From Planctomycetota bacterium (GTDB lineage: Bacteria > Planctomycetota > Phycisphaerae > WQYP01), in contig JAJYZF010000009.1 in NCBI GenBank assembly GCA_021800165.1, positions 1 to 64,000 on the forward strand: a stretch of 64,000 nucleotides of DNA. The letters are read 5' to 3'. The position numbers and the translations under genes were made by a program. The notes beneath the pieces were generated by a model. It did not search any database. It was not told the origin of the DNA and was given only the letters and a program-made list of their open reading frames with translations. Of this stretch, positions 30,184-37,197 are shown piece after piece (the stretch's first letter is position 1; each line of letters begins with the position of its first letter).

Positions 30184-31446
30184 ATGGAACCGCTAGCCAA
30201 ACTCTGGACCGGAATCGACACAATGAAAGCAGGCTATTACCTCATCTACAAAGAGCAACAACATCAAAATCTGATGAAATGGCTCACTGAAAAAAAGAAC
30301 CAAGCCGCACTGCAGCACGAACCGATCCTTTGCACGGACAACGGCAAGCCATGCGTGATCCTCCCCGCCGGCCGACCATGCTACCAGTTCGGGATCCAAC
30401 AGGACCACCTAACCATTTGGCTAAACACCCACCCCGCCACCGCCACAACACCCAACCTATGGGTGGAGGCCGGGCCAAAATTCAGCACCACCCAAAACGC
30501 ACTACAACGGATGGACGACTGGGTACGAACATACTCCCAGCAAAACCACGCGACAATCACCGACAACCGCCTAACCGAAATCCACCTAACCACGGATATC
30601 GAAGTGGACGAACCACACCGCACCGACGACTACACAACACCAGCAGGCCTACTCTACATCACCCGATCAAAAATCGGCAAACAAACCACCAACTCAGCAC
30701 ACCCAACAATGACAACCTACCACACACGAGGACCAACGCTCGAAACATTCTCGCGCGGCAAAGGCGACCTAATGATGCGCATCTACGACAAGCAAAGGGA
30801 ACTCCACCACCGACCCCAGAAATCATGGGAACGAACACTCTGGACCAACCCAAACGCCAAGTATGTACTACGCACAGAGTTCCAACTAAGACGCGACACA
30901 CTACGCGAATTCGGCGTCGCAACCACAACCGACATGCAACGCCAATTACCCCAGATATGGGCATACCTGACGGAGGACTACTTCACCCAGATCACAGAAC
31001 CCGCAACCCAACGCAGCAGATCACAGACAACCACTTTTTGGAAACAAGTACAAACAGCCTGGCAAGACACGCCGCCAAACCCAGCACGAAGAACACACGA
31101 CCCAGCACCGGAAGCGACCGCCCTGGCCAACCAGGCTGCCGGTTGTCTGGCGAAAGCAATAGCCATCACCACACCAGCAACATCCGACCCCATCAACGAA
31201 ATCATGAGCCTGTACGACCAAAAATGGCAACACACCATAAAAACCAGAGCAAAATACCACCGCATGAAACTCGTCGCGGCAAACCCCCGCAACGATACCC
31301 CGTCTGAACAACGAACCCCCGACGTTACTATAGGGGGACATGTTATACATATAGTCCCCAATGCTGGCGAATCGCCGCTGTCCGCGGGGGCAAGCCCCCA
31401 GCCCGGACACCGCGGCTACCCGCCACACTCGGAGGCCACCCAATGA
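30184..31446 (+). CDS. Phage replication initiator (Rep_trans/RstA-like)
   Basis: 420 residues. Characteristic stretches of rolling-circle initiators of the Rep_trans type are visible: LTEIHLTTDIEVD (130-142), LMMRIYDKQRE (196-206) with a Lys/Tyr-containing motif, and YVLRTEFQLRRDTLREFG (227-244). In this family an active-site Tyr nicks the double-stranded origin to start plus-strand synthesis. The last 45 codons run through GC-rich hairpins (31334-31399), so the C-terminus may double as a DNA signal. The stop overlaps the next start as ATGA. Confidence 0.75.
   Translation: MEPLAKLWTGIDTMKAGYYLIYKEQQHQNLMKWLTEKKNQAALQHEPILCTDNGKPCVILPAGRPCYQFGIQQDHLTIWLNTHPATATTPNLWVEAGPKFSTTQNALQRMDDWVRTYSQQNHATITDNRLTEIHLTTDIEVDEPHRTDDYTTPAGLLYITRSKIGKQTTNSAHPTMTTYHTRGPTLETFSRGKGDLMMRIYDKQRELHHRPQKSWERTLWTNPNAKYVLRTEFQLRRDTLREFGVATTTDMQRQLPQIWAYLTEDYFTQITEPATQRSRSQTTTFWKQVQTAWQDTPPNPARRTHDPAPEATALANQAAGCLAKAIAITTPATSDPINEIMSLYDQKWQHTIKTRAKYHRMKLVAANPRNDTPSEQRTPDVTIGGHVIHIVPNAGESPLSAGASPQPGHRGYPPHSEATQ
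31334..31399 (+). repeat. Hairpin cluster in the 3' end of rep
   Basis: GGGGAC (31334-31339) pairs with GTCCCC (31354-31359) around an AT-rich 14-base loop, and GGGGGC (31386-31391) pairs with GCCCCC (31394-31399) around AA. They sit at the junction between the replication and coat modules. They could be an origin/nick region, a transcription attenuator or simply constrained coding text. Confidence 0.5.
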
Positions 31447-31736
31447 AAACCATCGCCCCCCTACTAGCCATAGCGATCACATTCTGCACGGCGCCCACCT
31501 TGCAGGCCCAGACAACGCAGCCTTACACGGCACCAACGACACAACCGGTAAGCGTAACCATCAACCAACAGGCGGCACCCGGCTACCAAGGCAACTACCC
31601 GATCTGGACCCAGCCCAATGAACCCAACTTGGACCCCTACGCCTTAGTCGCCGGCATGAGCTGCGCCATGGTGATCTGGGGCCTCTGCTTCCCCGTCCGC
31701 TGGATCTTCACGGCAACCATGGAGGCCATGAAATGA
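31443..31736 (+). CDS. Small phage membrane protein with signal peptide (minor coat candidate)
   Basis: 97 residues. Signal peptide MKTIAPLLAIAITFCTAPTLQA then a Thr/Gln/Pro-rich exposed part and one transmembrane helix near the C-terminus (LVAGMSCAMVIWGLCFPVRWIF) ending in MEAMK. This signal-spacer-TM layout is that of filamentous-phage coat proteins held in the inner membrane before assembly. Overlaps rep (ATGA) and the next gene (ATGA). Which coat protein it corresponds to is open. Confidence 0.6.
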   Translation: MKTIAPLLAIAITFCTAPTLQAQTTQPYTAPTTQPVSVTINQQAAPGYQGNYPIWTQPNEPNLDPYALVAGMSCAMVIWGLCFPVRWIFTATMEAMK

Positions 31737-31987
31737 AAATAATCGCATATACAATCCTATACCTCTGGATACTGTGGGCAGCGCAACCGGTCATCGGCCA
31801 GACCAGCCAGCCCGTACCAGACACGTATGGCCCCGTACCGCAGTATTCGCCGACCGAAATAGACCAGCAGGCAGAAACATGGACGGCCACAGGCATGATC
31901 GAAATCATCGGCCTCGCAGGATCACTCGCCGCCACGCTTTGGATATTCACCCGGACCAAGAAACTAATTAACCGCTCGGACCTCTGA
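31733..31987 (+). CDS. Small phage membrane protein with signal peptide (coat candidate)
   Basis: 84 residues: signal-like MKIIAYTILYLWILWAAQPVIGQ, acidic/Gln-rich spacer (PVPQYSPTEIDQQAET), then a TM helix (MIEIIGLAGSLAATLWIF) and a basic tail TRTKKLINR. The acidic exterior, single helix and basic interior end fit a pVIII-type coat protein too. Translationally coupled to the previous gene (ATGA). It is one of three adjacent genes of this design. Confidence 0.6.
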   Translation: MKIIAYTILYLWILWAAQPVIGQTSQPVPDTYGPVPQYSPTEIDQQAETWTATGMIEIIGLAGSLAATLWIFTRTKKLINRSDL

Positions 31988-32010
31988 TCGGGGGCCGCGC
32001 AAGGAACACC

Positions 32011-32301
32011 ATGATGAACTCCCTGATGAAAGCATGGCACTTTGCCAAAAGCACATTCAGTAACCCGCGCGTGCTGTCTGTCGCCTTCACCATCACCGCG
32101 GGACTCTTGGTCGGCCTGACGGCTGTCCACGCCGGGGCCCAGGTCGACTACGGCCAGACGCTGGGTTCCAGCGTCACCCCCGACAACATCACCGGAGCCG
32201 TCGCCTCCATCGTCTACCCCGGCATCTTGCCGGTGTGCGGCGTCGGCGCGTCCGTCTTCGGCAGTTTCTGGATTTATCACCGAGTACGCTCGGTACTCTA
32301 A
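32011..32301 (+). CDS. Candidate major coat protein (pVIII analogue)
   Basis: 96-residue precursor. A long basic leader with a hydrophobic core (VLSVAFTITAGLLVGLTAVHAGA) is followed by a likely signal peptidase site AGA-Q. The predicted mature form is 53 residues: acidic N-terminal part (QVDYGQ, TPDN), one helix (ITGAVASIVYP... to FGSFWIY) and basic end HRVRSVL. This is very close to the size and charge layout of Ff pVIII (50 residues). AAGGAACACC precedes the ATG. The gene ends in a hairpin, as in Ff where a terminator follows gene VIII. Confidence 0.65.
   Translation: MMNSLMKAWHFAKSTFSNPRVLSVAFTITAGLLVGLTAVHAGAQVDYGQTLGSSVTPDNITGAVASIVYPGILPVCGVGASVFGSFWIYHRVRSVL
32282..32298 (+). terminator. 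Hairpin at the end of the candidate coat gene
   Basis: GAGTAC (32282-32287) pairs with GTACTC (32293-32298) around a 5-base loop, immediately before the TAA stop. There is no T tract. By analogy with the terminator after Ff gene VIII it could limit downstream transcription or stabilise the coat mRNA. Confidence 0.4.
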
Positions 32302-32346
32302 CCACTTAACCGCCCGGCCCCCGATCAAAGGTCCAAGGAGAAAGAC

Positions 32347-32736
32347 ATGAAGGTAGTAGACATCACCGGCCGAGAGATCAGCTACTTCGAAGACAATAGG
32401 AACTACTTGCTCGTCGAGTCAAACGATAAGCAGTTGGCAATACGCGGCTGGATTGTACTGATCTCAAAGTACCCACCCGGCCACCCCGAAACCCGAGAAA
32501 CATCCGCGAGCCACTGCGTCAAGGCCGAGATCCAACGGTGTCACACATGGATGCCCCCAACCCACCTACCAATCGAAATAACTTTCGTGGAAATGCGCAG
32601 CCCAGGCGGCGTCAACCTCGCCTTGCTGGCCGAGGGCTACATGCAGAACCTAATAGACCGGTACCCGTATCCGAGGAGCGACCACCAGTACATATACTTC
32701 ACCATCTCGGAAGTGGAGGGGAACCAATGCCCGTAG
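32347..32736 (+). CDS. Hypothetical phage protein, 129 aa
   Basis: 129 residues, soluble-looking, no signal peptide, not recognised. It has several strand-like segments (NYLLVESNDKQLAIRGWIVLIS, IEITFVEM, HQYIYFTISEVEG) and two Cys. AAGGAGAAAGAC precedes the ATG, a strong site. Its 3' end overlaps a 29-codon gene. Inserted between coat and adsorption genes, so it could be a regulator or an assembly factor. Confidence 0.6.
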   Translation: MKVVDITGREISYFEDNRNYLLVESNDKQLAIRGWIVLISKYPPGHPETRETSASHCVKAEIQRCHTWMPPTHLPIEITFVEMRSPGGVNLALLAEGYMQNLIDRYPYPRSDHQYIYFTISEVEGNQCP

Positions 32737-32816
32737 AAAGTTTCATCGCCGGAATAATTCTCTGGTACGTGGCAGTGTACAAGCCACTGCTGGAACCAAT
32801 CACACACCATTGGTAA
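32727..32816 (+). CDS. 29-residue hydrophobic peptide (pVII/pIX-like candidate)
   Basis: Tiny gene: ATG 32727 to TAA 32816. AGGGGA lies 5 bases upstream. The product begins MPVESF and has one hydrophobic helix (IAGIILWYVAVY) followed by KPLLEPITHHW. Size and shape match the 32-33 residue tip proteins pVII and pIX of Ff phages, which are also made without a signal peptide. It overlaps the previous gene by 10 bases. Confidence 0.55.
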   Translation: MPVESFIAGIILWYVAVYKPLLEPITHHW

Positions 32817-32826
32817 AGGAAAGACA

Positions 32827-33030
32827 ATGATCGTAAACCGCAAGATCATGACCCAAGCACGAGAACTCTGGCCAACCGCCCGCTGCACCGGCTGCCACCT
32901 AACCGGCCGCCGCAAGGGACCGGATGACAAAACTTGGCTCTGGGTAGATTTTAGCCGCGGCCGCGGACTCTGCGGCACGTGTGCCAAAACACCCAGCATA
33001 GTCCACCACTACAAGGAGCTTGCAAGATGA
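32827..33030 (+). CDS. Small zinc-ribbon-like phage protein
   Basis: 67 residues, basic, with CTGC (20-23) and CGTC (49-52), a CxxC-x25-CxxC spacing expected of a zinc ribbon. Arg/Lys-rich between the pairs. AAAGGAAAGACA precedes the ATG. Its stop overlaps the start of the long pIII-like gene (ATGA), so the two are translationally coupled. Could be a nucleic-acid-binding regulator. Confidence 0.6.
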   Translation: MIVNRKIMTQARELWPTARCTGCHLTGRRKGPDDKTWLWVDFSRGRGLCGTCAKTPSIVHHYKELAR

Positions 33031-35642
33031 ACGCGAAAAAAACACGACGGCAAGACGCGCACCGACTACACAGCCTCCTAGAAGCGACCAGCCGCACGGC
33101 CGGGCACGCCACAACCACCAAACCACGCTTCCCCCGACTGCTACCGCTACTCGCCGCCGGCTGCATCCTAGCCGCCCAACACCTAACACCACGCGCCAGC
33201 GCCTCCTACACGCCAAACGGCAACGGCGCGTACCCAGCATTCGCCACCGTTGTAACCGCCATAAACAGCGAGAACCAAAACCTCGGATTCTACGCATCTG
33301 GAACAAACCAGGCACTCAACAACGACCTCCAAACCACCGGCCAATCAAACGCCCAGTACAACAACCAGACACTGGCCAACATCGCCTTTGCGACCGAGCT
33401 CGACGACCAAAGCACCCAATGGGCAACCGCTATGGGCGAAGGAAAACCCTACTACGGGCCCGACAACATTTGGGTTGCGAGCGTCAACACCTACTCCGGC
33501 ACCAACCGACCGGAAATAGCTTGGTGGGAAGACCCCAACAGCCAGGGCGGAACCTCCGGATCACCCCAAGAATACAGCTTCTTCGACTTCAACCCAACCA
33601 CCCCGCAAACACAGGCCAACCCATCCGACCAAAGCGTATTCAAAACCGCCAGCGGCCAAAGCGTATTCATTGGCCCCAACGGCGACAGTGTATTCCAAAA
33701 CAACAACTCGGAACCGTGGTATGACCTAACCACCAACCAACAGGAGGCCGCCGACGGCGTGGAGCAGACCTGGGGTACCACCTTCACCAATCCAGATATC
33801 CACGGCAGCACGAACCGCCTCGGCACCCCAATAATGAACGCCCAACCATTCTTCATGGATCCCTATGGCTATGGGGTCTTCCAAAACCCGTCGACCGGCC
33901 AAGGCATCTTCAGTGACTCCTGGGGGCTCTTAAGCGGCAGTGGATCGCCAAACGAAGAAAGTATCTTTGAGGCCTCCACTCCCGAGTTCAGCGTCTTCCA
34001 GACCCCAAATTGGAACGAGGCCGCGCAGAACGGAGACGAAACTATCCCCAACAATCCGGCGAGCAACTGGACTACACAGGCACCCTTTAGCTGGTCAGCA
34101 GAATCAATAGACAAGACAGTCTGGCACATACCCGCCAGCCAACTCATATCGTTTGAGAATGGCGGCGGAGGCACCGGCGGAAACCCCGGCGGCATGAACA
34201 ATTCAGTGTTCATAACCGACGACCCGCTCTTAACAGGGCCGAACGGCAACATGGACGTCGGCCACAGCGTATTCTTGGACCCGATGGGCAACAGCTACCT
34301 AGACGATATAGCAGAACAATTGACATTACCGACGGTTGGAGGCAGATACTACCTAACCACCGGATCCACGCCCACAGGCGACCAAGAGTACTACAACACC
34401 TCCGGCGCCTTAACGTGGGAACAAAACCTGTACTACGACTATACCGAAACCACAAACGTAAACCCCGGCCCGCTAACCATCACCGAAATACTAGCCAACG
34501 CAGAAGGCGTAGCACTGCTCCAGGACGCCGGATTCATGAGGCTGACCGCACCTTACAACTTTCTGACATCCAGCAGCTTCCAAATGGCACCACGGGAACA
34601 GGCAACCGACTGGTACTACGGACCAGACACTGAGCAAGGGCAATACACCAACATGTTCGCGCAAGCGTTCTACTACATCAACGCCGCCGGCACCGTCACG
34701 CCGTACCTAAGCATGTTCCAGCCACTAACCGCCACGGATCAGGCGGAACTGCCCGGCCCCAACAACAACGCCGTACCAACGAATAACAGCCAACTGAGTC
34801 TGGCCACCGATGAAAGCAACGACATCACCGACGCAGACACCTCTACGGCCCAACTGATGGCTCAGATCAACCTCTGGAATGGCCAGACTGGTGCCGGCAT
34901 GCAGCCACCCATCACCAACACGGAAAACTACGACACCAACCTGCCGGCCAACGGCCTGATAGACGCAACTGAAACGCCGTTATTTATATCGAACGCCCAA
35001 TGGACCCTGGACGACCTAAGCCAAGACAATGTAATGAGCGTCACACCCTACACATCCGGCGCTCAGGTCGTCGGCAACGGCACACCGACAGGCGGGACCG
35101 GCATGACGGCCCCAACCATCGCCATCACCACGACCACCGCAGGCCAATCCGACGAAACGACAATCTTCGACGACGTCTTACCAAATATAACCCCCGGAGC
35201 CATCACGGCGGAGCCCTTCGCGGGCAACCCCGCCCTGATCACCCCAACAATTCTCAACCAAATGTTGGGTCCCATGATGGCGGAATGGGAGGCACTCGGG
35301 GACCAAGTACCGTGGCTGCAGGTCCTAGGCGACGCCAGCCTCGCTTTCGCCGTATTGACGTTTAACCTACGCTGCCTGCAGTGGGGACTCGCCGGCGGCC
35401 GGTTCCCACTGGACTTCGGGGGTCACCCACTAAAGATACAGCCCATCAGCCCCGAAACGGTGCTACCGCACATGAGCGATTCCCACAGCAGCTACGACCC
35501 GCACGATCTCCCGGCACCAGGCATGCCCGGAGCAGAACCGATCTGGACAACGCCGACAAACGCGATCAGCACGGAAACCCAACAAGCACTGCCGGAACCC
35601 AAAGCCGGCAAAACCGTGGAATTCTCCGGCTTCCACGCATGA
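33027..35642 (+). CDS. Long phage adsorption-type protein (pIII analogue candidate)
   Basis: 871 residues from ATG 33027 (AAGGAG 8 bases upstream; the frame is open further but that start fits less well). A basic N-terminus and hydrophobic stretch (LLPLLAAGCILAAQHL) precede an ASA-S cleavage site. The large exterior is rich in Asn, Gln, Gly, Thr and Pro, with repeated SVF/SIF/GIF tripeptides between about residues 195 and 420 (QSVFIGPNG, DSVFQNN, ESIFEA, FSVFQTP, HSVFLDPMG). One membrane helix lies near 760-790, then a 90-residue tail. N-terminal exterior plus C-terminal anchor is the layout of pIII, which binds host receptors. Confidence 0.65.
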   Translation: MNAKKTRRQDAHRLHSLLEATSRTAGHATTTKPRFPRLLPLLAAGCILAAQHLTPRASASYTPNGNGAYPAFATVVTAINSENQNLGFYASGTNQALNNDLQTTGQSNAQYNNQTLANIAFATELDDQSTQWATAMGEGKPYYGPDNIWVASVNTYSGTNRPEIAWWEDPNSQGGTSGSPQEYSFFDFNPTTPQTQANPSDQSVFKTASGQSVFIGPNGDSVFQNNNSEPWYDLTTNQQEAADGVEQTWGTTFTNPDIHGSTNRLGTPIMNAQPFFMDPYGYGVFQNPSTGQGIFSDSWGLLSGSGSPNEESIFEASTPEFSVFQTPNWNEAAQNGDETIPNNPASNWTTQAPFSWSAESIDKTVWHIPASQLISFENGGGGTGGNPGGMNNSVFITDDPLLTGPNGNMDVGHSVFLDPMGNSYLDDIAEQLTLPTVGGRYYLTTGSTPTGDQEYYNTSGALTWEQNLYYDYTETTNVNPGPLTITEILANAEGVALLQDAGFMRLTAPYNFLTSSSFQMAPREQATDWYYGPDTEQGQYTNMFAQAFYYINAAGTVTPYLSMFQPLTATDQAELPGPNNNAVPTNNSQLSLATDESNDITDADTSTAQLMAQINLWNGQTGAGMQPPITNTENYDTNLPANGLIDATETPLFISNAQWTLDDLSQDNVMSVTPYTSGAQVVGNGTPTGGTGMTAPTIAITTTTAGQSDETTIFDDVLPNITPGAITAEPFAGNPALITPTILNQMLGPMMAEWEALGDQVPWLQVLGDASLAFAVLTFNLRCLQWGLAGGRFPLDFGGHPLKIQPISPETVLPHMSDSHSSYDPHDLPAPGMPGAEPIWTTPTNAISTETQQALPEPKAGKTVEFSGFHA

Positions 35643-35652
35643 GGAAACAACC

Positions 35653-36063
35653 ATGCACCACTTTTTAATAATGCCCCCAGCATTCGCCGGCTTCGGCGAG
35701 GCCGCACACCTAATGCTCAAATGGGCACTCCAAGCCGTTACAAGCCTCATGGCCTTCGTCTGGTGGATCCTCGAAAACGTGCTGACGCTCATTGCAGTGC
35801 CGCTTTACGGCATAATCATCGGAGCCGCAAACGCCATCGGCTTGTCGGCCGTAGCCAAGGACCTGGACATCACCACGCTGATGACCGCGACACAGGAAGC
35901 GGAGAACTCCACCATCCTGCAATGGATCCTGAACCCTATCATCCAACCCGGGTTCTTTGTCGACTGCATCAACGAAAGCTTCGGTATCCTAGCCGTTGGA
36001 CTGCTCTTCAGAATGGTGTTCTACGTCTACAGTCTCATCCCCGTAATCGGAAAGGGCCGGTAG
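35653..36063 (+). CDS. Polytopic phage membrane protein (pVI analogue candidate)
   Basis: 136 residues with three hydrophobic segments (about 27-60 which may be two helices, and 108-130) and no cleavable signal. Position between the adsorption protein and Zot is exactly that of Ff gene VI, whose 112-residue product caps the virion with pIII. GAGGAAA lies 6 bases before the ATG. It ends 4 bases before the Zot start. Confidence 0.65.
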   Translation: MHHFLIMPPAFAGFGEAAHLMLKWALQAVTSLMAFVWWILENVLTLIAVPLYGIIIGAANAIGLSAVAKDLDITTLMTATQEAENSTILQWILNPIIQPGFFVDCINESFGILAVGLLFRMVFYVYSLIPVIGKGR

Positions 36064-36067
36064 TTAA

Positions 36068-36967
36068 GTGGATGGAACACTGACAATCATTGACGGCGAG
36101 CCCGGCCGAGGGAAGACGCTCGAAGCTATGCGGCTCATGATCGCATCCGCCCGGGCCGGCAGAAACATCGCTCACAACATCGCCCTGCTGCCAGCCGGCA
36201 TCGACGCGCTGCACAAAATCAACCCTAGCCTGAGACTGTTCCACATCGCCGACGCCGAGATCCCCGAGTTCTGGAAACACGTACCCAAGAACTGCGACAT
36301 CTACATCGACGAGGCTCATCTAATGTGGTCCAGCAAGGACTGGGCAAAGAACCGCACCCCAGAGATGATGTCCTACATCAGCCAGTTCCGGAAGGACGGC
36401 GATAGCATTTGGGCACTGTGCCAGTACTTCGGCAACCTAGACAAATTCATCCGGGATAGAGCAACAACAGTGATCCACTGCCGGAGGGTGTCAATCCCGA
36501 AATTGCTGAGCAAAAAATGGGGCGGACGGCCCATCATCTTCGTGGTACGCACAGGCAAAATCCAGGCCGGCAACGAAGTGAAGGGCGGCATCGGCTGGCC
36601 GCGAATCTATACACCGGACATGGTGAACCACCTTTACCCGCTCTACGACACACGCGGCAAAGTCGACGAGAGTAACACTTTCAAACGTAAGACAATTGAG
36701 GAATTTATGCCTACCATCCAAACGCCATCCACGGCCCCAGCAGCCGGAACGGCCAACCCAACCGTTGTCGTCAACACGCACGCCCCGGACAAGCCAAAAA
36801 AAAAAGACGATGGCTACTCTATCTCTCTGCGATCATCGTCGCCGCGGCGATCTGGCAGCATGAACACCCGCCAAAAAAACCAAAACCGGTCCACATCGAC
36901 CCGCGCGTACAGGCCCGAATCCAACAAGCGAAGCGTTGGCCACACGTCTACGGGACCTGCAGCATAA
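36068..36967 (+). CDS. Zot/pI-like assembly ATPase, zero-frame part
   Basis: Hallmark gene of filamentous phages: an inner-membrane ATPase that drives extrusion. Zero frame gives 299 residues from GTG 36068. Walker A is GEPGRGKT (10-17) and Walker B is DIYIDEAHLMW (77-87), followed by the usual Zot helicase-like core to about residue 200. After the run of Lys at 244-246 the zero frame turns into Ser/Arg-rich text (SISLRSSSPRRSGS) unlike any Zot and lacks a membrane helix. The -1 frame supplies the missing helix and periplasmic domain, so the working protein is probably a frameshift product of 376 residues. Confidence 0.85.
   Translation: MDGTLTIIDGEPGRGKTLEAMRLMIASARAGRNIAHNIALLPAGIDALHKINPSLRLFHIADAEIPEFWKHVPKNCDIYIDEAHLMWSSKDWAKNRTPEMMSYISQFRKDGDSIWALCQYFGNLDKFIRDRATTVIHCRRVSIPKLLSKKWGGRPIIFVVRTGKIQAGNEVKGGIGWPRIYTPDMVNHLYPLYDTRGKVDESNTFKRKTIEEFMPTIQTPSTAPAAGTANPTVVVNTHAPDKPKKKDDGYSISLRSSSPRRSGSMNTRQKNQNRSTSTRAYRPESNKRSVGHTSTGPAA
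36796..36805 (+). promoter_or_regulatory. A10 slippery run, putative -1 frameshift site in zot
   Basis: Ten consecutive A read as Lys-Lys-Lys in zero frame and followed by GAC. A -1 slip gives AAA-AGA-CGA-TGG. Directly 3' of the run GACGATG (36806-36812) can pair with CATCGTC (36834-36840), a possible stimulatory stem. A single-base homopolymer error in the assembly would give the same picture. Confidence 0.6.
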
Positions 36968-37197
36968 ACGGCAAAACCGCAATCATCATCGGAAGTAAGA
37001 AGAATGGCACAGCCGCGCTACCGACCTACGAAAAAATCTTGGGCTGGAGTGTTCAAAAAATCCTTCCAAACGGGGTTATTGTGTCTTATGTTGGCAACGG
37101 CCACCGCGTGCAGCACTTCATTAAATTCTGGAAACCTAAGCCCACGAAGAAACCCAAGAAAGGTCCGGCCAAGCCGACCGGCCCCCTTGGTCTTTAG
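36805..37197 (+). CDS. Zot/pI C-terminal segment in -1 frame (TM plus periplasmic domain)
   Basis: Reading from AGA 36805 in the -1 frame gives 130 codons to TAG 37197. It starts RRW and continues with a clear membrane helix (WLLYLSAIIVAAAIW), then a Pro/Lys-rich linker and a folded-looking domain (VYGTCSINGKTAIIIGS, ILGWSVQKILPNGVIVSYV). With the zero-frame part this places the helix at residues 249-263 of 376, as in Ff pI (348 residues, helix near 255-273). The last 194 bases overlap the start of the secretin gene in another frame. Confidence 0.72.
   Translation, partial: RRWLLYLSAIIVAAAIWQHEHPPKKPKPVHIDPRVQARIQQAKRWPHVYGTCSINGKTAIIIGSKKNGTAALPTYEKILGWSVQKILPNGVIVSYVGNGHRVQHFIKFWKPKPTKKPKKGPAKPTGPLGL

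Larger units (their letters stand above)
31986..32326. repeat. Exact 12-bp inverted repeat flanking the coat gene
   Basis: GATCGGGGGCCG at 31986-31997 and its exact reverse complement CGGCCCCCGATC at 32315-32326 bracket the gene at 32011-32301. In ssDNA the arms could pair and present the coat gene as a loop; in mRNA they could protect or sequester its message. Confidence 0.65.

Noticed and set aside
30330-31307. Second long plus-strand frame inside rep
   Set aside because: Thr/Pro/Arg/His-rich nonsense composition; a shadow frame of rep.
31330-31360. A third dif-like site in the AT-rich loop near the end of rep
   Set aside because: The text TGTTATACATATAG only loosely resembles a dif centre and lacks a recognisable XerD arm.
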